Source: JACVRW01 sp963812415
GTDB lineage: Bacteria > Actinomycetota > Thermoleophilia > Solirubrobacterales > Thermoleophilaceae
Reading direction: 5' to 3'
NCBI GenBank assembly: GCA_963812415.1
Contig: CAWEVH010000043.1
Location: 248,001 to 312,000, forward strand
DNA: 64,000 nucleotides
Each line of letters starts with the position of its first letter. The stretch's first letter is position 1. Position numbers and translations under genes: made by a program. Below the pieces are notes generated by a model. The model ran no database searches. It was not told the origin of the DNA and saw nothing but the letters and a program-made list of their open reading frames with translations. Below are positions 37,910 to 45,763 of the stretch, one piece after another.

Positions 37910-38919
37910 GCAGCGCCGATGCCGTAGCGGCCGTGCTGTGGTTCGGGGTGACCCTGTACGCCGTCTTCGGCGGCGCGGACTTCGGCTCGGGCTTCTGGGC
38001 GCTCGTCGCCGGAGGCGGCGAACGCGGCAGGCGAGCGCGCGCTCTCATCGACTGGGCGATCGGCCCGGTCTGGGAGGCAAATCACGTGTGGCTGATCTTC
38101 ATGCTCGTGACTCTGTGGACAGGGTTCCCGGAGGCGTTCGGCTCCGTCATGTCGACGCTGTTCATCCCACTCAGCCTCGCCGCGCTCGGCATCGTGCTGC
38201 GCGGCGCGGGGTTCGCCTTTCACCGCGTGGCCGCGAGGAGCTCGGCTCAGCGTCTCGCCGAGGCCGCCTTTGCGATCTCGTCCGTGCTCACGCCGTTCTT
38301 CATGGGGACGGTCGTGGGGGCCGTGGCCTCCGGGCGCGTGCCGGTCGGCAACGCGGAAGGGGACCCGGTCACGAGCTGGCTGAACCCGGTATCGCTGCTC
38401 CTCGGGGCTCTGTTCGTCGGCGCCGGCGCGTACCTCGCCGCGGTCTTCCTTGTGAGCGATGCGCGCCGCTTCGGCGATCGTGACCTCGTTGCCTACTTCA
38501 CCACCCGTGCGCTCGCCGCGGCGCTCGTCGCCGGAGCTCTGGCGGTCGCCGGGATCGTCGTGCTGCGCGACGACGCCCGCTATCTCTACGACGGTCTGAC
38601 GAGCGAGGGCCTGCCGCTGGTGCTGATCTCGCTGGGCTGCGGTCTGGCCGCACTCGTCATGCTCTGGCGCAGGGTGCAGCACGGCATCCGTCCGCTCGCC
38701 GTCGGGGCAGTGGTCGCGGTGATCTGGGGGTGGGGCGCCGCCCAGTACCCCTACCTCCTACCGGAGACGCTCACCATCGAGGAGGGCGCCGGGGCGAGCG
38801 CGACCCTGACCGCGGTTCTCGTCGTCTTCGGCATCGCCGTCGTCGTCGTCGTGCCGGCTCTCGCGCTCCTGTTCACGCTCGACCAGCGAAGCCTCCTCGA
38901 GGAAGAGGCGGAGAGCTGA
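37906..38919 (+). CDS. cydB: Cytochrome bd-type ubiquinol oxidase subunit II
   Basis: A 337-residue membrane protein with about nine helices that pairs with CydA. Typical stretches are GVTLYAVFGGADFGSGFWAL, WEANHVWLIFMLVTLWTGFP, FFMGTVVGAVASGRV and GWGAAQYPYLLPETLTI. GTG 37906 overlaps the cydA stop (GTGA). It ends the operon at a hairpin that covers both its own stop and the stop of the convergent lysyl-oxidase-like gene. No cydCD assembly genes are in view. Confidence 0.93.
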   Translation: MSSADAVAAVLWFGVTLYAVFGGADFGSGFWALVAGGGERGRRARALIDWAIGPVWEANHVWLIFMLVTLWTGFPEAFGSVMSTLFIPLSLAALGIVLRGAGFAFHRVAARSSAQRLAEAAFAISSVLTPFFMGTVVGAVASGRVPVGNAEGDPVTSWLNPVSLLLGALFVGAGAYLAAVFLVSDARRFGDRDLVAYFTTRALAAALVAGALAVAGIVVLRDDARYLYDGLTSEGLPLVLISLGCGLAALVMLWRRVQHGIRPLAVGAVVAVIWGWGAAQYPYLLPETLTIEEGAGASATLTAVLVVFGIAVVVVVPALALLFTLDQRSLLEEEAES

Positions 38920-38931
38920 GCTCGGCTCAGC
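38915..38931. terminator. Hairpin over convergent stops of cydB and the lysyl-oxidase-like gene
   Basis: GCTGAGC-TCG-GCTCAGC forms a perfect 7-bp stem with a 3-base loop. It includes TGA of cydB and the complementary stop of the gene on the other strand, only seven bases apart. No T-tract is present. It is a candidate bidirectional terminator. Confidence 0.5.
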
Positions 38932-39772
38932 CCGGGTTCGGCGCCCCCTCGCCGCAGAGCCCCGGGGATCCGCAGGGCGAGTTGCCGGTGACGGCGACCT
39001 TGCGATTGCCCCCGTCCTCGCCGGACAGCTTGAACCTCACCCAGGCCGTGTTGTTCGTCTCGTCGGTCTCGAGGAAGGCTCCCTGCGGGTCGGTCGTCGA
39101 GACCAGGTAGTAGTCGTCGCGGTTGTCGAGGCCGGTGAGCGTGACCTGCTGGCCGTCGGTGGCCTGGTGGTACTGGTCCACCCAGCCGCTGCCGATGCCC
39201 TGGTGGGTGCCATGGCAGTCCCAGAAGGTGCGATCGCTGGTGGGCGCGTTACCGTCGAGCCTGTAGATCTCGATGAGGCAGAAGCCGACCTTGAACGACT
39301 GGACGCCGGCGAGCGGACCGGTCGGACTGCCCGTGCGCACCTCGAAGCGTGCGGCGTCGGCGGTGTGCCAGTGGTTGTGGGTCGGGTGGTACTCGAACAC
39401 CGTCGCCACACGGTCGGACTGGACCTGATAGCAGTCCTTGACCTGCTTCGGCTGCGTGCCGCACTCGTACTTGGCGTTGCTCGTGCGGATCTCCTGATAG
39501 GCGGTCGTGGTCAGATCGCCAACCAGGTCGTGCTCAGCCCGCAGCGCCCAGGGCCCGGGCCCGGTGTTGGCGATCCCGTTCGAGAAGCGCAGGAACTCCT
39601 CCTGCCCCTGGTTCACGAGGTTCAGGTGCTGGGGCACCACGGTCCGCAGGTCCGGGAAGAAGCGCGGATCCGGCGTCGGCGTCGACGGCGGCTTCCCGGC
39701 GAGCGCGACCCCCACCACGCTCATCAGGACGACGACGGACACGGGCAGCACGACCAGCTTGAGCCTCGTCAT
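38927..39772 (-). CDS. Secreted lysyl oxidase-like copper protein
   Basis: A 281-residue exported protein with signal peptide (VVLPVSVVVLMSVVGVALAG). It shows the core of the lysyl oxidase family: LVNQGQEEFLRFSNGIANTG, the His-rich copper site VFEYHPTHNHWHTADAARFE, FKVGFCLIEIYRLDG with a Lys that could form the quinone cofactor, and GSGWVDQYHQATDGQQVTL followed by ETNNTAW. Eukaryotic members crosslink matrix proteins. Bacterial members are little studied. It is convergent with cydB and divergent from the peroxiredoxin. Confidence 0.75.
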   Translation of the reverse strand: MTRLKLVVLPVSVVVLMSVVGVALAGKPPSTPTPDPRFFPDLRTVVPQHLNLVNQGQEEFLRFSNGIANTGPGPWALRAEHDLVGDLTTTAYQEIRTSNAKYECGTQPKQVKDCYQVQSDRVATVFEYHPTHNHWHTADAARFEVRTGSPTGPLAGVQSFKVGFCLIEIYRLDGNAPTSDRTFWDCHGTHQGIGSGWVDQYHQATDGQQVTLTGLDNRDDYYLVSTTDPQGAFLETDETNNTAWVRFKLSGEDGGNRKVAVTGNSPCGSPGLCGEGAPNPG

Positions 39773-39878
39773 CTGCCGACGCTACGTCGAAGTCTCTCGT
39801 ACGTCAACCGCCGGCTCGCCCTGCTGCGATCATAATTTCCGACGCCCCGACCCCGCGCCACATCCAGGAGGACAGGCA

Positions 39879-40538
39879 ATGGCTCTGCACATCGGCGACA
39901 CCGCGCCCGACTTCGACGCACAGACGACAGAGGGCACGATCCGCTTCCACGACTGGATCGGCGACTCCTGGGCCGTGCTGTTCTCGCACCCGCGCAACTT
40001 CACGCCGGTCTGCACCACGGAGCTGGGCTACATGGCCAAGATCAAGCCCGAGTTCGACAGCCGCAACGTCAAGATCATCGGCCTCTCGGTCGACCCGGTG
40101 GAGAACCATGAGCAGTGGGCGCGCGACATCGAGGAGACCCAGGGGCACGCGCCGAACTACCCGATCATCGGCGACGCCGACTTCGAGGTGTCGAAGCTGT
40201 ACGGGATGCTGCCGGGCGACACCTCGGGCGACCCGACCGAGCGCACGCCGGCGGACAACCAGACCGTCCGCAACGTGTTCGTGATCGGGCCCGACAAGAA
40301 GATCAAGCTGATCCTCGTCTATCCCATGACGACCGGACGCAACTTCGACGAGGTGCTGCGGGTGGTCGACTCGCTGCAGCTGACCGCCACGCGCAAGGTG
40401 GCGACGCCCGTCAACTGGCAGCGGGGCGACGACGTGATCATCGCCGGGTCGGTGTCCGACGATGAGGCGAGGGAGACCTACCCGGACGGCTGGGAGTCCC
40501 CGCGCCCCTACATCCGCATCGTGCCGGAGCCGCGCTGA
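39879..40538 (+). CDS. 1-Cys peroxiredoxin (Prx6 type)
   Basis: A 219-residue peroxidase. The peroxidatic Cys is Cys45 in PRNFTPVCTTELGY. There is no second cysteine anywhere, so it needs an external thiol. The long C-terminal extension (NWQRGDDVIIAGSVSDDEA and PRPYIRIVPEP) is typical of the Prx6 subgroup. ATG 39879 is preceded by AGGAGG. The upstream gap is a divergent promoter with a CATAAT -10-like box near 39830. Confidence 0.9.
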   Translation: MALHIGDTAPDFDAQTTEGTIRFHDWIGDSWAVLFSHPRNFTPVCTTELGYMAKIKPEFDSRNVKIIGLSVDPVENHEQWARDIEETQGHAPNYPIIGDADFEVSKLYGMLPGDTSGDPTERTPADNQTVRNVFVIGPDKKIKLILVYPMTTGRNFDEVLRVVDSLQLTATRKVATPVNWQRGDDVIIAGSVSDDEARETYPDGWESPRPYIRIVPEPR

Positions 40539-40644
40539 GGCAAGCTCAGGCGAGCTCGCCGGCGATCGCCCCTCGCGGCGCGCTTCGCCTCCTTGCTCAT
40601 GTGGCCGAGCGCGCCCGGCCGCGACCAATCGCTCGCGGCAGTTT

Positions 40645-40674
40645 CATCTGTACCATCACTCCGCGATACAGATG
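40645..40674. promoter_or_regulatory. Probable operator of the tup regulator
   Basis: CATCTGTA (40645-40652) and TACAGATG (40667-40674) are perfect 8-base inverted arms separated by 14 bases. The right arm contains the ATG of the GntR-type gene. This is a good autoregulation site. Confidence 0.65.
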
Positions 40675-41589
40675 CGTTGGACGGAACTGGCGGCGCGAGT
40701 GGCGCGCGACATCGAGGGTGGACGCTGGGCAGCGGGCGAGCGGCTGCCGGGCGTGCGGCTGCTCGCGCGCGAGGCAGGCTGCTCACCCGGCACCGCGGCA
40801 CGGTCGTACGCGGCGCTGAGGGACGCAGGGGTGCTGGCGGGCAGCCCCCGCTCCTGCTTCGTCGTCGCGCCGCATGGTCCTGAGAGGGCTGCGGGCTGGT
40901 GTGCGGATCCGGTGGCCCTTCGGCTTGCGGGCAGCGACGACCCGGCGCTCGACACGCTCGTGCGGGCGGCGGGCGGCTCGGTTCAGGTGGCGCCAGGCCC
41001 GCGCGGCTCGGTCCACGGGTTGGTGCAGCTCGCTCGCGGTACGGCCGACGCCGCGGCGCTCCACCTCCTCGACACCGCGACCGGCTCGTGGAACGACCCG
41101 CTCGTGCGCGGCGCCCTGGGCGGCGACCCCGTCCGGATCGTGCACCTGTGGCGACGCGATCAGGGCCTCGTGGTCGCGCCGGGCAACCCGCTCGACCTCC
41201 GCGGCGTGGGCGACCTCGCGGGGCGCCGGGTCGCCTGGAGGCCGCCCGGCACCGGCTCGCGGCTCCTGCTTGAGAGCCTCATGCGGCGCGCGGGCTGTGA
41301 GCCCCGCCCCGACTTGGGCGAGCCGGCCGACTCGCACCTGGCAGTCGCGGCGGCCGTGGCCACGGGCGCCGCCGACGCGGGCCTGGCGGTTCGTGCGGTG
41401 GCGGAGGCGGCCGGGCTCGAGTGGATCCCGGTCGCGACGGAGCCGTTCGAGCTCGCCCTCGGTGCGGGCTCGGCGGCGGCCGTTCGCCCCCTGCTCGACC
41501 TGCTCGGGAGCGCCGCGATGCATGCGCGCCTGGCGGCCATGCCGGGCTATGACCTCTCGCACAGCGGCAGCGTGCGGGTGGCCGCGTGA
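40672..41589 (+). CDS. GntR-type HTH fused to a PBP-like ligand domain (tungstate/oxyanion regulator)
   Basis: A 305-residue one-component regulator. The N-terminus is a GntR winged helix (RVARDIEGGRWAAGERLPGV, then LAREAGCSPGTAARSYAALR). The remainder is a periplasmic-binding-protein-like domain found in oxyanion regulators, with GLVQLARGTADAAALHLLD, HLWRRDQGLVVAPGNPLDL and ATGAADAGLAVRAVAEAAGL. It directly precedes tupA with a GTGA overlap, so it probably senses tungstate (or molybdate) in the cell and controls the importer. Confidence 0.8.
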   Translation: MRWTELAARVARDIEGGRWAAGERLPGVRLLAREAGCSPGTAARSYAALRDAGVLAGSPRSCFVVAPHGPERAAGWCADPVALRLAGSDDPALDTLVRAAGGSVQVAPGPRGSVHGLVQLARGTADAAALHLLDTATGSWNDPLVRGALGGDPVRIVHLWRRDQGLVVAPGNPLDLRGVGDLAGRRVAWRPPGTGSRLLLESLMRRAGCEPRPDLGEPADSHLAVAAAVATGAADAGLAVRAVAEAAGLEWIPVATEPFELALGAGSAAAVRPLLDLLGSAAMHARLAAMPGYDLSHSGSVRVAA

Positions 41590-42431
41590 GACAGCGGCGG
41601 CTGCACACGCTCCTTGCCCTCCTCGGCGTGCTCGCCGCGCTCGCCCCCATAGCCTGTGGCGACGACGATGACGACGGCGGCGGCGGCGAGTCGGACTCCA
41701 AGGGAACGATGATCCTCGCCACCACCACGAGCACGCGCGACTCCGGCCTGCTGGACGAGCTGGTGCCCACCTTCGAGGAAAGCTCCGGCTGCTCCGTGAA
41801 GACGCTCGCGGTCGGCTCCGGCGAGGCCATCGAGCTGGGCGAGCAGGGGAACGCGGACGCCCTGCTCGTGCATTCGCCCGAGGCGGAGGAGGAGTTCATG
41901 GCCGGCGGCAGCGGCGCGAGCCGCGAGCCGGTGATGCACAACGACTTCGTGCTCGTCGGCCCGCCGAAGGACCCGGCGGACGTCGCCGACGCGCCCGGCG
42001 CCCCGGCCGCCCTCGAGCAGATCGCCCAGGCCGAAGCGGGCTTCGCATCGCGGGCGGACGACTCGGGCACCCACACCAAGGAGCTCTCCCTTTGGGAGAC
42101 GGCCGAGGTCGAGCCGAAGGGCGGCTGGTACATCGAGACCGGTCAGGGGATGGGCGAGACGCTCACGATCGCCGATCAGAAGGAGGCCTACACGCTCTCC
42201 GACCGCGGCACCTTCCTCGCCACGGACAACCTCGACTCGGAGCTACTGGTCGAGGGAGGCGAGGATCTCCTGAACCCGTACCACGTGATCGTGGTCGCGG
42301 ACGCGAAGAACGAGGCATGCGCCCGCGAGTTCTCGAACTGGATCACCTCGCCCTCCACGCAGAGGACGATCGAGGAGTTCGGCGTCGCGGAGTACGGTGA
42401 GCCGCTGTTCTTCCCCGACGCCGAGGACTGA
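41586..42431 (+). CDS. tupA: Tungstate ABC transporter substrate-binding lipoprotein
   Basis: A 281-residue lipoprotein. The signal ends at the lipobox APIACG. TupA-type oxyanion-binding motifs are visible: ILATTTSTRDSGLLDELVP at the start of the mature domain, VGSGEAIELGEQGNADALLV, FASRADDSGTHTKELSLW and YTLSDRGTFLA. It captures tungstate outside the membrane for import; the metal is used by molybdopterin-type enzymes. GTG 41586 overlaps the regulator stop. The stop shares one base with the tupB start. Confidence 0.9.
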   Translation: MRQRRLHTLLALLGVLAALAPIACGDDDDDGGGGESDSKGTMILATTTSTRDSGLLDELVPTFEESSGCSVKTLAVGSGEAIELGEQGNADALLVHSPEAEEEFMAGGSGASREPVMHNDFVLVGPPKDPADVADAPGAPAALEQIAQAEAGFASRADDSGTHTKELSLWETAEVEPKGGWYIETGQGMGETLTIADQKEAYTLSDRGTFLATDNLDSELLVEGGEDLLNPYHVIVVADAKNEACAREFSNWITSPSTQRTIEEFGVAEYGEPLFFPDAED

Positions 42432-43084
42432 TGGACCCCATACACGAGGTACTGGGCCGCTCCGCGCTGGTCTCGCTCAGCGCGACCGCCGTCGCGCTCG
42501 CGATCGGCGTCCCGCTCGGCACCTGGCTCGCCATGGGCCGCCTGCGGGGCCGCAGGCTGATGGCGACCGCGGCGAACACCGGCATGGCCGTGCCCACGGT
42601 CGTGGTCGGGCTCGTCGTCGCACTCGCCCTGTGGCGGAGCGGGCCGCTGGGCGACCTCGAGCTGATCTACACGCTAAGGGGGATGGTGATCGCCCAGGTG
42701 TTGATCGCCACCCCGCTGATCGCCGGCATCACGATGGCCGGCCTGCTCGCCCTCCCGCCCGAGCTGCCCGACCAGCTGAAGGCGCTCGGCGCCGGCCGCG
42801 GGCAGCTCGTTTGGCGACTCTGGCTCGAAGCGCGGGTACCGCTGCTCGCCGCGGCGATGGCGGGGTTCGGCCACGCGATCTCCGAGGTCGGCGCGGCGAC
42901 GATCGTGGGCGGCAACATCCACGGCCAGACTCAGGTGATGACGACCTCGATCGTCGAGGGTGTCGGGCGCGGCGAGTTCGGCGACGCGCTCCTCTACGCG
43001 GCCGCTCTGCTCGCGCTGGCGTTCGCCATCAACGCCCTACTCACGTCCGTGCAGCAGCGTGCGGCCTCGTGGGCGCAGTCCTGA
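42431..43084 (+). CDS. tupB: Tungstate ABC transporter permease
   Basis: A 217-residue membrane protein with about five helices. It carries the permease coupling loop LKALGAGRGQLVWRLWLEAR (EAA-like) and the GHAISEVGAATIVGGNIHG region typical of TupB/ModB-type permeases. ATG 42431 starts at the last base of the tupA stop, and the end overlaps tupC by 16 bases. Confidence 0.9.
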   Translation: MDPIHEVLGRSALVSLSATAVALAIGVPLGTWLAMGRLRGRRLMATAANTGMAVPTVVVGLVVALALWRSGPLGDLELIYTLRGMVIAQVLIATPLIAGITMAGLLALPPELPDQLKALGAGRGQLVWRLWLEARVPLLAAAMAGFGHAISEVGAATIVGGNIHGQTQVMTTSIVEGVGRGEFGDALLYAAALLALAFAINALLTSVQQRAASWAQS

Positions 43085-44124
43085 GGCTCCGGGACGTCCG
43101 CCAGCGGCGTGGAGACCGAGAGGTGCTCGCGATCGACGAGCTCGACCTCGACGCGGGCGAGCGCCTGGCGGTGCTCGGCCCGAACGGCGCCGGCAAGACG
43201 ACACTGCTGCGGCTGCTCGCGGGGCTCGACTCGCCTGCCGCCGGCAGCGTCGAGCTGGACGGCGTCCCGCTCGCGGCGGCCGGCCGCGAGCGGCGCCGGC
43301 GTATCGCTTACGCCACCCAGCAACCCGGCCTGCTCTCGACCACGGTGCTGCGCAACGTCGAGCTGCCGCTGCGCTGGCGCGGCATCGCGCGGGACGTGCG
43401 GCGCGCGGCGGCGCTTGCCGCGCTCGAGCGGCTGGGGGCCGACCGGCTCGCCGGCCGCAAGGCGCCGACCCTCTCGGGCGGCGAGGCCCAGCGCGTCAAC
43501 CTCGCCCGGGCGCTCGCACTCGAGCCGCTGCTGCTGCTTCTCGACGAGCCCGCCGCCAGGCTCGACGCCGATGCCCGTCAGTCGTTCTTCGCCGACCTCG
43601 AGGCCGCGCTCGCCGACCGCCAGGCGACGGTCGTCCACGTGTCGCACCGCGCAGACGAGGCGTTCCGGCTGGCCGATCGCGTGGCGGCGCTGAGCGAGGG
43701 CCGGGTCGTGCAGATCGGGCCGCCCTCCGCGCTGATTCGGCGCCCCGCGGACGCGACGGTGGCGAGACTCGTGGGCTACGACAACGTGGTGGCGGTCGAG
43801 GTCGACGCGAGCGGCGAGGTGCTGATCGGCGGCCGGGCCTGCGGACTGCGGGAGCCGGGCATGACCGGCGCGGCCACCCTTGCCGCCTGGGCGTCCGCCG
43901 TCGAGCTCGCGGCGCCCGGCGCGGCCCCGCTCGAGGCGAAGGTGGAGCACGTCTCCCCCGGTGCCGGACGCTGGGACGTGACGCTCGCGTGCGCCGAGTC
44001 GCTCCGCACCCAGCTGCCCCTCGACCAGTCGCCCCCACAGCCCGGCGACCGCGTGGCGGTGCGGATCCGTCCGGAGCTCGTGACGCTCATCGCGGCCGCG
44101 GCTCAGCCGTCGGCGACCCGGTAG
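43069..44124 (+). CDS. tupC: Tungstate ABC transporter ATP-binding protein
   Basis: A 351-residue ATPase. Walker A is LGPNGAGKTTLLRLL, Q-loop YATQQPGL, signature LSGGEAQRVNLARALA, Walker B LLLLLDEPAARLD and H-loop VVHVSHRADEA. The C-terminal region (residues about 235-345) is TOBE-like, as in oxyanion importers, and may bind the anion for feedback control. GTG 43069 is within the end of tupB. The 3' end overlaps the convergent PPOX gene by 22 bases. Confidence 0.88.
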   Translation: MGAVLRLRDVRQRRGDREVLAIDELDLDAGERLAVLGPNGAGKTTLLRLLAGLDSPAAGSVELDGVPLAAAGRERRRRIAYATQQPGLLSTTVLRNVELPLRWRGIARDVRRAAALAALERLGADRLAGRKAPTLSGGEAQRVNLARALALEPLLLLLDEPAARLDADARQSFFADLEAALADRQATVVHVSHRADEAFRLADRVAALSEGRVVQIGPPSALIRRPADATVARLVGYDNVVAVEVDASGEVLIGGRACGLREPGMTGAATLAAWASAVELAAPGAAPLEAKVEHVSPGAGRWDVTLACAESLRTQLPLDQSPPQPGDRVAVRIRPELVTLIAAAAQPSATR

Positions 44125-44615
44125 GTGGTCTGTGCGTGCGGCTCCTTGGCGAAGGCAAGCACCTTTGCCGGCTCGATCCGGTATACGGCGGCGGCGTCCT
44201 CCCCCTCGCCGAACACGCCGTCGCCGACCTCGAAGTGCCAGACGCTGCCGTACTTGGCCTCGTAGGCGTCGGCCAGCTCCTGCAGCGTTTCGGTGTCGCT
44301 CAAGCGGACCGCCCTGCCCTCGACCACCACGTCGAGGCCCTGCTCCCAGGCGTTGTTCCCGGTCGTGAGCGCCACCTTCGCGTTGCGCTCGAGGTTGCGG
44401 GCCTTCTGCTCGCGGAGCCCCGTGCAGAAGTGCACGGCGCCGTCCCGGGCGACGCCGATCAGGGGCGTCACGTGAGGCCGCCCGTCGGCCCGCACCGTCG
44501 TCAGCCAGTAGAGCTCGGCGTGCTCGAGCACATGCACCGCCGCTGACCACGGCGTCGGACCGGCCTCGGGGTCGCTGAAACGGCGGTCGATCTGGGCGGT
44601 GGGGTCGGACGTCAT
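44103..44615 (-). CDS. Pyridoxamine 5'-phosphate oxidase-like flavin/F420-binding protein
   Basis: A protein of 170 residues from ATG 44615 (MTSDPTAQIDRRF). The split-barrel fold is shown by ELYWLTTVRADGRPHVTPLI, GAVHFCTGLREQKARNLERN and DVVVEGRAVRLSD. Actinobacterial relatives bind FMN, F420 or heme and reduce small substrates or handle stress, and the ligand cannot be assigned. The 3' end overlaps tupC on the other strand. Confidence 0.8.
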   Translation of the reverse strand: MTSDPTAQIDRRFSDPEAGPTPWSAAVHVLEHAELYWLTTVRADGRPHVTPLIGVARDGAVHFCTGLREQKARNLERNAKVALTTGNNAWEQGLDVVVEGRAVRLSDTETLQELADAYEAKYGSVWHFEVGDGVFGEGEDAAAVYRIEPAKVLAFAKEPHAQTTYRVADG

Positions 44616-44824
44616 GATCGCGGGCCTCCTTGTTCGAATCGATGCCCTTGTGACTCCGTACCCGGGGCCGAAGTCATCGGGTCCGACAGCGCTCGCGCCT
44701 CGCAACGGCCCGGAGCCTTGGCCGCGGCTCATTTGGCGGCGGCCGGCGTCGCCGTCCTGATGGGACGCAGCGGCCCCGCAGCGGCGGTGCCAACGCGAGA
44801 CCCGCTCGCCTAACCTCTCGAACC

Positions 44825-45211
44825 GTGGAGTCGAAGGACGTCGTGCAGCGCTTCGTCGACGAGGCGGTCAACGGTGGGCGCCTCGAGGTCGTCGATGAGC
44901 TGTTCACGCCGGCGATGACCGCCTGGGTGCGCGACTGGTTCGGCGCCTTCCAGGCCTCGTTCCCGGACGTGGAAATGGAACTCGTCGAACTCGTCGCCGA
45001 GGGCGAGACCGTGGTCGGGCGGTTCGCCTGCTCCGGCACCCACAGCGGGCAATGGCGCGGCCATCCAGCGACCGGCCGTCGCTTCGAGAACGTGGACGAG
45101 GTCTACATCTTCCGGTTCTCCGGCGACCGCATCGCCGGCGTCTGGGGCATCGAGGACACCCTCGACCGCTTCCAGCAGCTGGGGCTCGACCCGAACGGTC
45201 CCATGCCATGA
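44825..45211 (+). CDS. SnoaL-like/ester cyclase NTF2-fold protein
   Basis: A 128-residue protein. KDVVQRFVDEAVNGGRLEVV, then FPDVEMELVELVAEGETVVG, FACSGTHSGQWRGHPATGRR and DEVYIFRFSGDRIAGVWGI are typical of the SnoaL-like polyketide cyclase superfamily. No pathway genes are nearby, so the substrate is unknown. The start is GTG 44825. Confidence 0.8.
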   Translation: MESKDVVQRFVDEAVNGGRLEVVDELFTPAMTAWVRDWFGAFQASFPDVEMELVELVAEGETVVGRFACSGTHSGQWRGHPATGRRFENVDEVYIFRFSGDRIAGVWGIEDTLDRFQQLGLDPNGPMP

Positions 45212-45310
45212 ACTTCCGGCCCAGCCGCAGGTCCTGCCCGAGGCTGAGCTTGCCACGAAGTGGCGCCCACAGCCCTACTTGATCTGGAAGTACACCCCCG
45301 TCCGCGTGAT

Positions 45311-45330
45311 CCCGCTCTGCGAGCGGGTTT
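45311..45330 (+). terminator. Hairpin downstream of the SnoaL-like gene
   Basis: CCCGCTC-TGC-GAGCGGG followed by TTT forms a perfect 7-bp stem. It lies 100 bases after the stop at 45211. It is a plausible but weak terminator. Confidence 0.4.
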
Positions 45331-45439
45331 GCGAGCGATTCGGCGGCGATTTGGGACCGTTTTGGGACCGTTTGCGTGGCGTTTGCACGCGAGCGTCAGA
45401 ACTTGTCTGCGAGCACGAGCGGGTCGACGCCCCCACGCA

Positions 45440-45652
45440 CGAGCGCGAGGCCGCCCGGGGCTCTTCCATCCGGTCGCGACCTGCGCGATCGGCCGCGTCG
45501 TCGACGGCGACGGCCACGTCTATGGAGTCGACCGGCTCTACGTCGCCGCCGCCTCCATCATGCCGACAATTCCTCGGGCGAACACAAACCTCTCCACGCT
45601 CGCAGTGTCCGAGCGGCTGGCGGAGAGCATCGGCCGATCTCCGGCACCCTAA
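45440..45652 (+). pseudogene. C-terminal relic of a GMC oxidoreductase
   Basis: The frame reads GLFHPVATCAIGRVVDGDGH, then YGVDRLYVAAASIMPTIPRA and NTNLSTLAVSERLAESIG. This is the conserved C-terminus of choline-dehydrogenase-type GMC enzymes (HPxGTC and ASIMPTIP). No N-terminal part is present upstream. The gap 45212-45763 otherwise shows only the hairpin at 45311 and two tandem TTGGGACCG(T) units near 45352-45370. A decayed gene is the best reading. Confidence 0.7.
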
Positions 45653-45763
45653 TCTGCCCGCTTCCGCAGGCCGCGTGGCCGCGGCTGCACGATCTGGCTC
45701 AAAGTCCCGGCTGGTAGATTCCGGGTCCGCTGCGATCCGCGGCTGGCCCAAGCGAGGAGGCGG

